From positions 28,922,298-28,986,297 of the forward strand of contig CM034603.1 of assembly GCA_020091685.1 (NCBI GenBank): a DNA stretch of 64,000 nucleotides, written 5' to 3'. Every line of letters begins with the position of its first letter. The stretch's first letter is position 1. A program made the translations under genes and the position numbers. Below are positions 1 through 11,655 of this stretch, piece by piece. The DNA is from Lutjanus erythropterus. Taxonomy: Eukaryota > Chordata > Actinopteri > Lutjaniformes > Lutjanidae. Below the pieces are notes generated by a model. It saw only the letters and a program-made list of their open reading frames with translations, made no database searches and was not told the DNA's origin.

Positions 1-405
1 TAATAAATGAATCAGTGGTGGATGAATGTAGGGTTAATTGAATCAGTGAGTTGATGAATAAAAGGATAAATATGTGGATGCATAAATTAATAAATTCATG
101 CATTAATGAATGAAGATACTGAGTGAAGGAAGTTTTGATGAATGGATGGATGGATGCATAGATAGATGACTGGATGAATAAAGTGACAAAATGGATATAT
201 CTCTTATTGGGTGGATGGATGGAGGGTTAATCAAATGAGTTGGTTATCAGTGAATGAAGTGGTTAATGTCTGATGAATGTGTAGATAGATGAATGGATGA
301 ATGGATGAATAAATGTATGGAGGAATGTATGAGTTGAGGCATGGATGGAGGAATGCACAGAAAGATGACAGATGGATGGATTAATAAATATATGAATTAA
401 TGCAG
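1..405. repeat. Degenerate TGGA/TGAA simple-sequence tract
   Basis: The first 400 bases are dominated by ATGGATGAAT-like units with many substitutions, an old decayed tetranucleotide satellite. It begins before the window edge. Confidence 0.8.
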
Positions 406-721
406 CCATTCCCAACCTTAAGAATTTGAAATCTGGAAAGTCTTGTGTGACCCATCCAAACCTTTAATCACAACTTTGATCATCACACAAGACGAGATAT
501 AATTTAGGTCCTGATGTTAATGTAACAGATCATGAAGAATAACTCATAATCTAAATCCCATGATTACTTAAAAAAATAATCATCAAATATTTCATGGTGA
601 TTTCACATTTATGAAATTATAACTTAAAAACGGTCTTATTTATTTTCCGTGACCTCTAAAGGCCCACTTGCAGGGCTTTCACCGTCCACCAATGAGGAGG
701 GCCAGTGGGGACTTTGGGAAT

Positions 722-895
722 TAGTGGATTAAGGGGTTAATGGATGGATTGATGGATGGATGGATGGATGGATCAATGGTTGGACGTCCTGATTAATGGA
801 CGGATGGATGATGCATGGATGAATGAATGGTTGAATGTATGGATAGTTGCATAGATAGATGGATGGATAAATAAATCAGTGGTGGATGGATCTAG
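722..895. repeat. Second degenerate TGGA/TGAA tract
   Basis: Same unit as the tract at the window start, including a short uninterrupted GGAT run near 750-770. About 300 bases of ordinary sequence separate the two, so they may be one satellite split by an insertion. Confidence 0.75.
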
Positions 896-2221
896 TATGG
901 TGTACTGTATGGTGAATAAATTTTATTTATCAGTCATACACAGTACAACATAGTGAAATGGTTTTTTTTGTATTTGACCCATTCTAAGTATTAGGAGCCG
1001 CTGTGCAGCGCCCGGGACTAGGCTTGATATATATTCAAGTATTCAAGAGATGAATGGAGCAGATGGTCTTTGGACAGCGAAATGACAGTCAAGGTACCAC
1101 TGAATGAAATATGATGAATGGAGCATTAAGTAGCTGTCATCATGACGAAAATCAGGACAGAAAGTTTTGCGAGAGCAGACTGGATTTACTGGATGCTTTC
1201 CAGTGGACCAGTGACATAAAGATGTTCAACTCTATTCTTGCATCACATTAATAATCTAAAGCCAGTTGACTGTCATTAGACAATGTGCATAAGGACTACA
1301 GGATAAAGCAGGAAAACAGAACGGGCCGGCTTCAGCCCAGTGGATGTTCTCACTCTGCACAGGACCCGAGCAGATAGCATTTCAACCTGGCTTTCAAACC
1401 CGCTCAAGTAAAATTCAGCATGTCCATAAACACAGTTAAAAATTCCTTCCTGACAATAACTTCTCGATGTCAAAGCGGAGCTATGCCAATGGGCCTGTAA
1501 AATATTTGTTGACTACCTGCTAATGTGTGTTCACTCTTTTATATGGGAGAAAGAAGCCCATGTGTGTACAGTATGTGTGTGAAACTTGTCATTTACAGCT
1601 TACAGAGACGAGGCAGGGGGGGATTTCCTGCAAAGGTAACAGACAATTTAATCACCTTGAGACAATACTGTCTGGATCCACAGACACATTTCACTGAAGG
1701 CTTTCTTGACAAGCTTTATGCTCTGGAAACAGTGGATGCATTAAATACTGGGATTAACAGACAAAGGGAGGGGAGGACCACCAGTGAAAACAAAGACAAA
1801 CAGCTGCAGAAAAAAAACCCCACTTGTATTGGGAATGCAGATACATACAGAGAGACAGGGAGAAGAAGAAGACTTGTTCGCTCTGTGCACCTTTGCCCTA
1901 TCCTCTCTAGAGAGCCATTAAGACTCAGACAAAAGGCTGACTGTTTCGCCAGGTTTCAACTCAAGACAAATCTCATTGGACCAAACATACAAGGCTGAGG
2001 ATGACAAGAAGAGAGGTTTTAAAGCCTTTGGAAACTCCGCTGTAGCATTCAGATCATGGAATTTAGGGACTCATGGACAAAACAGCAAGCATTTAAAAAG
2101 TATTAGAAATGAGTGTGAATCCAATTTCAGTTTTTGTTCACGTTCCTATAACATTTATTATGAAAATTAGGCAATTAATTCCACAAATTAAAAAGTTTAC
2201 ATCACAGAAATCAATATTAAT
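896..2221. other. Intergenic stretch, no gene recognised
   Basis: Mixed AT-rich sequence. A 157-codon open frame at 1525-1998 shows no domain, no clear splice context and low-complexity composition; I see no support for coding. Confidence 0.5.
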
Positions 2222-2640
2222 TTAAGTGTATGCTATATTTAAAACATTTTCACTGCTTTATTTTGCCGTCAGACAACTTTTTCCAGTGGAGAACTGAAGC
2301 CACCGTCTCTGCACGCTTCACAACCACAATTTTATCATGCAGGACATTGGAGCTGCTGGTGTACCTCTGCCTTGAGCCGTGGTAAGTAGTTAGTAGTAGT
2401 TAGTTTGGATCTGAAATAATGTGATAAAACACAGAAGTCACACGATAACACAAACAAAGCAAACTAACAGATCAAGACTGTGGAGACCAACAACTCCATT
2501 TTTTTAGTGGGGTAAAACATTTTTTTTCCCAAGGAGTCTGGTGGCATTGAAGAAAGCAAAGACGGACGCTTCAGTTCTCTTTTGGAAAAGGCTGACAGCA
2601 AAGAAAAGCAGTGAAAATTTGTTTTCAGGATAACAGGCTT
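2222..2640. mobile_element. Fold-back element with about 70-bp inverted arms
   Basis: The left arm around 2245-2310 (TTTTCACTGCTTT, then GTCAG and CTTTTTCCA) is repeated in inverse around 2570-2625 (GGAAAAGGCTGACAGCAAAG, then GCAGTGAAAA). There is no transposase frame, so it is non-autonomous. Related copies or halves lie near 16110-16470 and 17420-17500. Confidence 0.6.
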
Positions 2641-3977
2641 TAGACCAAAGTTTGCTAGTACTGAAACATTGCAAATAAATTATATATTGCAAGTTAGACA
2701 TTGTGCGGGCATCCTTTTGCAACTTTTAATGGGCTTAACTTCACATTGGCAAACAGCTGACAGTTCTAAGCAGCTGATCGACTACAGTGTAGGACACTTG
2801 ATTTTGTCCAATTACAATTGATCTAAGAAGGGGGTGGGGAAAAAAAACTGCCTCAACCAAAGAATGTTAATGAAATAAGATTTCAACCTATTTAATATAC
2901 AGCCTATGTATCCAATTTGCTATTTTGGCTCCAACACTAATTTTTGGACATGAAATTGTTACATATTGCTTATTTAATGGGAAACTAAACTTTAAAGCCA
3001 CATCTCCAGAGGAGCAGGACGATTATGCCTTTATGTGCGGTTGCAAACTTGTGGACGTCCCTTTCCCCTTCCTCCTTCCCTTCCTCCGCAGCAGCTTGCA
3101 GACAGAACGGGGAAACGAAAATGAATAAAACGAAGCTGAAAGCAATTATCGTCTGAGAGCAGAGCTCATATCTTCATGATTCTGTCTGCCTCCTGCTGCC
3201 ACACAGACCACAAGTAGACCTCGATAAGGACCTCGCTTCGTCAGAACCCATACAGGCTCCATTCCCCTTAGTGGGGCTGTCAGATGAAAACCTAACCATC
3301 TGAAAAGATACGAAAAAGCAGAGCACAACCCGAGCATTATTAAAACAGCTTAAAGTTCGAGACAGAGATAAGTTTTTGAAATAATAAAAATGTGTTTTGA
3401 GTAGCTTTCGTGTGCCTGGGGGTCATTTTCAATCAGTGAAAGCAAATGAAAAAACTCAACTGGAGTGTGAGGTTTCTGTGAAAGGAGTCTCGTTATGCAA
3501 TCTGAACACTTTTTATAAGCCACCCACTCAGGGCTCTGTCTCTCGCTTTCCTTCTCTCTGTCTCCCTCTCTCTATCATTTTGCATGGCTGAGGGCCCACA
3601 TCTGTAGCTCATTTTGCGAGAGGGCTTCTGTGTATTCCCCGAGCCAGCACAGTAGCATTAAAGGTAAATCTACTGGATCGACAGCCCTGTGAGGACATCC
3701 ATCACCCCAGCATGTATCATTATAGATATTTATGTTGTTATCTTAAAGGAAAATTAGTGCTGGCAGCTTTGTTGACAGACAATATTGGATTATCTACAAT
3801 ACAATGTGGATATTAACTGGATATACAAATCATAAATAATACCTCTGAAATACATTTTTTTGCTAGAATTAAAGGCTGTCACAGCTGCTCCAAAGGGAAA
3901 AATAACATTGTTCAATATGCCATATAATCCAAATTTAAAATCTCTTTTGTAATTGTATTTTTAATTACATTACATGA
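2641..3977. other. Intergenic stretch, no gene recognised
   Basis: No reading frame with conserved motifs. A CT-rich run occurs at 3535-3575. Nothing further that I can name. Confidence 0.5.
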
Positions 3978-4330
3978 GGGGTGTCAAACTCATTTTAGCT
4001 TATGGGCCACATACAGCTCAATTTGAACTCAAGCAGGGCAAACCAGGAAGACCGTCACGTAGTAACCTCAAAATAACAACACCTCCATTATTTTTTATTT
4101 TATTTTTTTTGTGAAGAAGTGAAACATTCTGAAAACACACACAGGATTAGAGTTAGGGTTAACAAAACTGATGATTAGCAACAATATAAATCAGGAATAG
4201 CAGTGTATTTTATTTAAAAATTGGAATTACTGACTTCACTGCAAGTTTTACACTTCACAAAGTCATCCAGTGGGCCATATTGGATGCTTTGGTGGGCCGG
4301 CTCTGGCCAACGAGCCTTATGTTTGATACC
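3978..4330. mobile_element. hAT-like non-autonomous element, GGTGTCAAAC ends
   Basis: Begins GGTGTCAAAC (3980-3989) and ends GTTTGATACC (4321-4330): inverted ends with one mismatch in ten. The interior includes 'gggccacatacagc' and 'gggccggctctggcc', text I recall from widespread vertebrate hAT-like repeats. Target-site duplications are not clear. Confidence 0.65.
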
Positions 4331-4366
4331 ATACATTCAGCAACCCACTACAAAAACTATATATGT

Positions 4367-4760
4367 CAGTGGTGGAGGAAGTATTCAGATCATTTACAAA
4401 GTAAAAGTGGCAACACCACATTAGAAAAATACTCATCTACAAATAAAAGTCATGCATTCAAATTGCTACTGAAGTAAAAGTACTCATTATACTGCCCCTG
4501 TACTCTAACAAGTAGTTTAATGTTGTAATGTTAATGTCAAGTTGAAGCTAAGTAAAGTAGTAACTTAAGTGTTTTAATCTATAACAATACATCATATTTC
4601 TAAAATTAGTCTATATTTTTTAGGTAAAATCTGTAATCTGGCTGGCTTTTAAATAAATATTGTAAAGTAAAAAGTACTTTATTTGCCACTGAAAAGTGGA
4701 AATACTCAAATATTATAAATACTCAAGTGCATTTTTGAGTTACTTGTATACATGAGTATT
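4367..4760. mobile_element. Fish AAGTA-rich repeat, 5' part, CAGTGGTGG end
   Basis: Starts CAGTGGTGGAGGAAGTATTC and continues with repeated AAGTAAAAGT / TACTCAAG words, a repeat I recognise from many acanthomorph genomes. The 3' terminus is missing or decayed. The element at 29940-30076 shows the matching other end. Confidence 0.6.
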
Positions 4761-5577
4761 TCCAGGGAAAGAGTGAAGAGTTTTATCTTTAGTTACTTTG
4801 CAGATTCAAATTGCAAAAACAAAATATTACATACAAACAAATCATGATGTATTATTTGATGTTAAGATAAGACTTTGTTGATCTGACGTACAGCACTATA
4901 TGAAATAAATAAACTAACTTCACCTTTACCAGATGCACCATTAACATCTCTGCACTGAGCACCAACACTTTACAACAGAGCTCACATAACCTGATTCAGT
5001 GTGTCAAACCCCATCACAGTTCAGTTTTTATCGCTGACCAGCATCTTTTGCACAGACAAAGTGCTGCCATGCAAAACCAAACTAACATGAGAGCAGCTTC
5101 AGTCGCGGCCGGGACACTTGATAAGTTCCAGGTGTCAAGTTAGAGTGAGGGATGTTTAGATGGAGAGAAAGAAAGGGAGATGGGAGGGAAAGACGCTGAG
5201 AGAGAGCGAAGACAGATTTGTCGTGTGAAAAAGACTGATGGAGAGAAAGAAAGAGTGCCAAAAGGGAAGAAAAAACACGTAATTGGTCCCTATGAGATTG
5301 TGAAGAAATAAACAAGAACGCTCTCATGAGCACATTAACACAATCAACAACTTTACATTAAGAACCATTTTTTCTCTTGATAGTCATCAAATATTACTCC
5401 CATTTAGTCTATATGTTTAGTTTTACTTCAGATGACACAGAACTTACCAATAAAAATTAATTGGATAATATAACTGCCACTAATCTAAATCCTTCAATAA
5501 CAGAAGGAATATTGAGGACAATACTAATAAAGTTTCATGTTTAAGTCACTGAGGACAAAATCAAAAAGTTGCCTTAC
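4761..5577. other. Intergenic stretch
   Basis: Contains a GA-rich patch (5155-5280) and otherwise AT-rich sequence. The open frame on the minus strand across the GA-rich patch is compositional. Confidence 0.45.
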
Positions 5578-5632
5578 CCTTGAGGGTTTTCTTCAACTTT
5601 CTCCTCCTCTACTCTCTGTCTTTCTGTCTTTT
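5578..5632 (-). other. Possible minus-strand exon B (unassigned)
   Basis: Reading the minus strand, a 55-base segment ends at a donor CAAGG|GTAAGG and can be read in frame after the candidate exon at 5909-6114, giving EKTERQRVEEEKVEENPQ, a charged helix-like peptide. The upstream acceptor (CTTCAGAG) has only a weak pyrimidine tract. I do not recognise the protein; it may be chance in GA-rich DNA. Confidence 0.2.
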
Positions 5633-5908
5633 CTCTGAAGGACTGGACGTCACCAAGCCTCTCCCTCTGCCACCTGTCAACAGGCCTGGACCAATGATTC
5701 AAAGACCTCTACGCTGCCACTGACTTTTTGCTCTCTCCCTCCCTCCCTACTCAATTGTTAAAATCTCCCAAAATGCCTATGGGCCAATGGGCAGTTAGTT
5801 TGGGAGTGTCTCCTCTCCCCCTCTCCTCCAGTGATTGACTGAAAAGCGAGAAGGAGCGGAGGAGGAGAAGATAATGAGCAGCATTTACCTAAACTTGTCT
5901 CTTACCTT

Positions 5909-6114
5909 GATTCTTCATCATCTCAACACTTTCTTCATTTTTTTTAATAACTTTTTTTTCCTCTTTGGTTACAGTAGCAGAGGAGGCCGAAATTAATCGC
6001 TTTAGCAGAGGTAGCAGGGCCTTAAACACCACAGTAACTGGATCAAGGTTGGATTCAAGGGGGCGAGATTGAAGCCAAGAAAAATGTAGAGTCGGCTCAG
6101 GATACAAGGAACCG
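5909..6114 (-). other. Possible minus-strand exon A (unassigned)
   Basis: On the minus strand a strong acceptor (CCTCTCCTCAG) is followed by 206 bases open in one frame and then a strong donor CAAG|GTAAGA. The reading includes DPVTVVFKALLPLLKRL, then VTKEEKKVIKKNEESVEMM. The hydrophobic-then-lysine/glutamate pattern looks protein-like, but I cannot assign a family and found no convincing partner exons besides the one at 5578-5632. Confidence 0.3.
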
Positions 6115-7794
6115 CTGAGGAGAGGTTATATTTGACAAAATACATTTACAAAAGGCACTCAAAAACACAACAAGACTAAAAGAAAGTGAAAACATGGATT
6201 TAAATCAGATGGATACATTAGTGGCATACAGTATTAAAGATGAAGACAAAAAAAAGATCTCCATGGGAATTTCTCAGAATAAACACATGGGGGTAATGGG
6301 TTCTTAAAAAAAGTAAGAGTAATCACAAGAGCCATTTTATTGTTGCTTGGATGATTGGCAGTGAGACACCAAAAAATCTCGACTTAATTTGATATTTACA
6401 TATTATTCTCTCTGAAGTTGTTACTTGTGTGAAACCAGGCCACTGCTAAGCATGCTGTGAAGGCACATAGGAGAACAACTCCTCCAAGCCGACAGAAAAT
6501 AAACACTTCATTATGGGGACTTCAAAACACGCAAAGAATTAATATTCTCTTTGTTTTTAGATGCATGCAAACAAGGGCAGAACACACACATATCAGCGTC
6601 GACCACCGCGGCCATTGCCATCGACCCCAGGTGTCAAGGTTGGCAATACTTTACGCTGACAGCAGCCGCTTGTCTCTAAATATATAAGTAGGGTTTCGGA
6701 TTTCTGCGGGAACACAGACGACGGTGGGATTGTTTAAGTGAAACTGGAGCTGAAGCTCAGGGGCAGGTGTGGTTGTTTGTGCAGAACAAATGCTGCTTGA
6801 ACATTAAATTTTACTCTGCTGACATGTTGGGCAACTGTAGGTTTTTGGTTCATCTGTATTTTCCCTCAATATCTAATAAGATGCGTGGCAGCAGACCATA
6901 GCACTTAAGACACAGGAGGACTGTTAGCAGTATTTGAAGACCACGGCCTGTCTGTGATGAAGGCTGCAGTGAACCTGTATAGTATGGCTGAAAGGCTGGA
7001 AAATTAACACAGATTATAAAGACAAAGAATTTGAGAGAAATGGTTAAGAACCAATAAAGAAATCCATAGGCCATAGATGCAAATTAATGCAAACTGGTTT
7101 ACTTAAATAAACACTTGGACACTTTGGAAAACATGCTGTTTGCCTGTGTTGAAGGATTGATCTTTTCTGATTTCTGCCCCCCAGTCATAATCATTTAATC
7201 CTGCATTCATAATTTTGGCCACTTGGGGGCCAGTAACAAGCTGTAATCACAATGTTTGCATATTTAAAGATGATATGTTAGAATTCAAGTCTTGTTTCTG
7301 TCCATCTTGTGACTGCTAAAGATTAAAAAACAGTTTGTTGTTCCTGTTTACTTACATTGGCCCAAATTTTTACAACTATTTTCAGAGAAATATGAAATTT
7401 TATTCAAGGAAATGGTGCGTTTCATTTGGTCACCCCGTCATTATATCTTCCACGGAAACACATACTTAAGATAGAAGTTTTTTTTAAAATCGGCACAGGT
7501 GATTGTTCAACAACGAAGACAACAATACTGATGATCCCACGCCATTTCACAACATCATTAAACTGCGCCTTTTGTTATTGTTTTGATGTGAGCTCTAGCA
7601 GAAAAAAAAAATACATACTGTGCATTCTAATCCAATATTCATTGTCTTATATTTATATATAGTGTTTGACTCAGCAGATAAATGATCCACCATGTTGACT
7701 CCCTAACTGGTAACTTTGTCTGACTGCTCTTTAGTGCTGGGGAGGTCATGTACAGCAAGCAATTTTTTTTTCTCCAGGATGGCGAAGTCCTAAC
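6115..7794. other. Intergenic stretch, no gene recognised
   Basis: AT-rich sequence with no exon-like block that I can defend. ORFs present are short and without motifs. Confidence 0.5.
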
Positions 7795-8287
7795 CAGTGC
7801 TGGACAAATAAGTGTAACAAGTTAATTTTAACTTTTAATTTTAATTACTTACAGAACTACTTATTGCTTTTAATTGCTCCTTTACAAAGCAAAATAATAT
7901 GTATACTTGGTGTCAAAAGTAATTAGTTACATTATGCGTTATATTATATATTGTACTTTACCTTGCTTTTGTAGCTTGTTGGCAGCCTTGTTGTGCTCTA
8001 AAGTGAAACTGCTGATCCTGTAAACTGTTAAACCCAGAGAGCTTTTGTTGCTAGCTGTCCAGATGTCGGCTGTGGAGAAAACAAAGTCTGTGTGTGTGGC
8101 CTTCAAATGAGTGATAAGATAGCCTACCTAGGTCAGAAAGTAAATCAGTAACTTAGTTAGTTACTTGGATTAGTAACTGTAATATAATTACTATTTTGGA
8201 AATTGTAGTCCTTTACACTAATCATTACTGGGTAAAGTGATAATATTACAGCAATAAGTTACTGAGTAATATGTCACTGCCCAACAC
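7795..8287. mobile_element. hAT-like non-autonomous element, CAGTGCTGG ends
   Basis: Starts CAGTGCTGGACA and ends TGCCCAACAC; the reverse complement of the right end reads GTGTTGGGCA, matching GTGCTGGACA at 8 of 10 positions. The interior is rich in TTACTTA / GTAATTA words typical of this teleost group. No transposase frame. Confidence 0.6.
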
Positions 8288-10040
8288 ATGACCCGCCCTA
8301 CTCTGACTCTGATTGGCTGGTGCCCGTTGCCTTTGTTGGTTTTGGTCGTTTGGGTTGGGTGTAGACATGAGGAGGGTTACTGAGTCGGGATAAGAGGCTG
8401 CATCTGGAAACAATACTAACTACAGCCACAAGATTGAACAAAACCAAGTTTCAGGCAGTAAAACCAAAGCAGTGAGCTAAAAAACAAACCATGGTCAGAG
8501 GGGAACTGCACAGTTGGGGGAAAATTTTCAGAGAATGACACCTTTCACCTCACAGAAAGGTGGTCATTGTATCTACTGTTAATGTGAACATATTTACTAA
8601 AACTGCTTTAAGGTGTGTAACAATATTTTAAGTGTATTGAGGATGCAGTGGTGATGATGGGTAAGTCATGGATGGATTATGTGCTTCACAACAAAAAAAT
8701 AGTATATTTGCCAGTTTTTAGAAGAAAGCACAAAGAACAAGGATTAAACTGTTGGCACTGAGAGGCATCATAACTCTTGAAAGATAATATCTGTCATTCT
8801 GCTGCAGTGTTTTTAGAAGCAAACTGCTCCTTGGACGAGGGACGTGAATGAATCACCGGGTGCTCCATAATGACACGGTCATTACAGGGAGTCTACGTTT
8901 CCTCTGGAAGTTAACATGTAACCCTGGAACATCAATGCATGTAATGTCCAGCCTCAGATTCAGTCCCGCAGCTGAGCTTTCTACCCATTTTACTAATTTC
9001 ATTATCAGAGAGCTATGAAACTAGGACACTTTCAATTACACTGTGCCAAGAGAAAAGGGACTACAAAGATTAATTAAGTTGCCTTGAATTTAATTTTATC
9101 TTGTTGAAAGATTCTTTTTAACAAGTACAAAGCGCTCCAGTCTTAGTCATTAGAAAGAGGAGTCTGGAGATGTAAATCTGTATTAATTAACTTTGACAGA
9201 GTGGAGGGCAGAATCACCTGGAATCACATTTTTAAAGAAGGAGACTGATCTGATATCCTCATTAACAGATGGTAAAAAAGAGATTTTTCCCTCCCTGTAT
9301 TGGTTATACTTGAGAAATCAGTGACTGAAGTGTACTCTTGTATGGCACTGCTTTAAAAACACTTCTTTGATGTCTGTCTCAGGTCCATGGACCTACTAAA
9401 GAGACTTTAAATGGGGCATTAATACACATACAAATACTATTACATGCAACAGGAGAAGGTATATCGATAGGCACCACGAGTCTGCATGTCCAGTGTGTGT
9501 GTATGTTCATGGTAGGCACATGTTTTTGCCAATGCTTGTGTCCTTCATCTCGGTATGTGAGCGTAGAGATGTGAGCAGACTGTTAGTTGCTTATCTGATA
9601 TCAGCTTCAAATGCTTGGACCTAATTACTGGATGGAGGCAAACCGATTCCAAATCAGACACACACACACACACACACACACAAGCACACACACGCAAACC
9701 AGTAACTCAAATAGCAAAGTTGTCAACAAGTTTGTCACACACGTCAGCAAGTAAGATTGTATTTCACCTGCAGTGCTTTTACTAATTTGGGGAGCATTTG
9801 GTGCATCAACTGTTCTTTCTACTTTGGCTTCTAGTGGTTTGATTATAAATATTGTTTGATCTCAACCTTGTAAAACATCCTTCCTGTGGAATTTCAACTC
9901 CCTGCATCCTTGCAATTAGGAAGTTACTTTACATGGAATAACAAAAAAATAATTATGTTCACGTAAAGAGAGAGCAGGAGGTCTTAGATTCTCTCTCACT
10001 GCATTCATTCTAAACTATTCCATCTTTCCATTTGTTACAT
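8288..10040. other. Intergenic stretch with CA microsatellite
   Basis: No exon recognised. Contains the CA repeat at 9659-9692. The rest is unremarkable AT-rich sequence. Confidence 0.45.
9659..9692. repeat. (CA)n microsatellite
   Basis: Eleven to twelve uninterrupted CA units followed by an interrupted continuation. Confidence 0.9.
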
Positions 10041-11655
10041 CAGTGGTTCTCAACCTTTTTATATTGCAGAAAGTCAGGGTGACATTTCCAAAGCCTTGTT
10101 GGAGTTCCATTTGAAACGCCACTGCCTTCCATTTCTCAGCTGCTGGTGCTGCTGCTGGGCTTTCAGGTGACCCACCCTGAGACACAGTGTCCATTTTCTG
10201 CCCAGTCTCCTGGTGATCTGAGTCTTGAGCTGGAATACTTTTTCAGAGAAGGCATCTCTCCATAGTAGTTGGTCTGTGTGATAGCTTGCAAAACTGTGTA
10301 CCATGACTATCACACTCAATAAAATCTGTTATAAAGAAAATGTAATGTAAAAACCTTCCCCCAGTCTAAAATACCCTTATTTACCATCATGCATGTGGGA
10401 CTGAGTGGTTTATTTTGGGGACAGTTCACACCAAAATCAAAATTACAGATCTCTCTCCTGGCCTGTAGTGCCATTTATCCATCTAGTTTTGTTTGGTGTG
10501 ACTTGCAGAATTTTTAAGACATCAGTTGTAGAGATGTTTGCCTTCTCTCCACTATAATGGGACTAAATGGCACTCATCTTGTGGTGCTCAAAGCATAAAA
10601 AAAAAAAACATTTGAAAAGTTCAAAACCGGTGTCTCTTTCCTCTCTTTTCTGTTTCTTTCCAGTTACTCAAGATAGTTCACACACATGCAGTGTCATGTC
10701 GGAACGACTTTCTTCCTGCAGTAAAATCTACCAGAACTACTTTCCTTTTACTAGAAAGGATGTAGTTCCGTCATGAAACTGCTCACAACAAGGTCTGCAT
10801 ATTATCTTGAGTAGCGGGGCCATGATGTTTGGACAGAGACACTGACACATTAGAATTTTTCAAATGTATTTTATTGGTGCTTTGAGCACCACAAGCCAAG
10901 TGCCATCTAGTCCCATTATATTGGAGAGAAAGCAGATATCTACAGGCCAGGGGGATATATGTATTTTTGCTGTATTTCAAACAGGAGACATGTGTCCTCA
11001 GTGAAGAACTATTTTTTATTTGATGTGTGCACAGAAGTCTTTGATGATTGGATCCCATCATGGTATATATTACATAGACATATGTACTGTACTTTAAGGG
11101 TGTGATGAAGCTGTAGCAGAACAGAAAACTCCCTTGTGGAGTCTGCACACTTGTGATGGTGGTGATGAGATGAAGATTATGTTTAAAATGGGGACATGGT
11201 GAGGAGTGGACTTCAGATGAGCTCGACTTGGCACTGGATCTGATGAACAACAGGTGAATGCAGCGGAGGAAGACAGCAGTGACTGTTCAAAATGACAGCT
11301 GACAGCAGATTAGAGAACTGATTTAAAGTGTGACAGCAGCGTGAGTGGCTGATGGAAATCGCGGCACAGTCTGATTGGTTTAAAAGAAAAAGTGACCCCC
11401 ATAATCAGCAGGAAGACTGAAAGCGAGATAGAAAATTGTGAATGAATGAAGCATTAAGGTCTGAGTGAACTTACACCGAGTTTCATTTTGCATACTTTTG
11501 AGTTCCTGTCTCTTATGTTGAATGTCATTAAGGTCCAGATGTTGCTGAGAGCTGCGTGCCACAATACTTTATTTTATTGTGCACCATCTGGTGATGCCTG
11601 GAAACTATCTTGCAACCCCCTTGGCGGGTCCAGACCCCCAAGTTGAGAACCACTG
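10041..11655. mobile_element. hAT-type element, CAGTGGTTCTCAAC ends, with an insert
   Basis: Left end CAGTGGTTCTCAACC (10041) and right end GTTGAGAACCACTG (to 11655) are inverted copies. The 8-bp flanks TGTTACAT and CGTTAGAG agree at five positions, consistent with an old hAT target duplication. I recognise the terminal text 'ccccttggcgggtccagacccccaagttgagaac' in type from vertebrate hAT elements. There is no intact transposase. A second, unrelated element sits inside at about 10412-10975. Confidence 0.7.
10412..10975. mobile_element. GGACAGTTCAC-type element nested in the hAT element
   Basis: Begins GGGACAGTTCACACC and shares long blocks with the complete copy at 25647-26147 (for example CTACCAGAACTACTTT and TAGTCCCATTATATTGG). 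It folds on itself: about 10520-10590 is inversely repeated at about 10875-10955. The right terminus is decayed. It is younger than its host element, which it interrupts. Confidence 0.6.

Noticed and set aside
1525-1998. 157-codon plus-strand frame
   Set aside because: No domain, no promoter or splice context, surrounded by simple repeats.
4148-4161. TTAGGG-like word (GTTAGGGTTAAC)
   Set aside because: A single telomere-like unit inside a hAT-like repeat; no tandem array.
10783-11250. 155-codon minus-strand frame
   Set aside because: Lies across the nested transposon; no transposase motif and its ends cross element borders.
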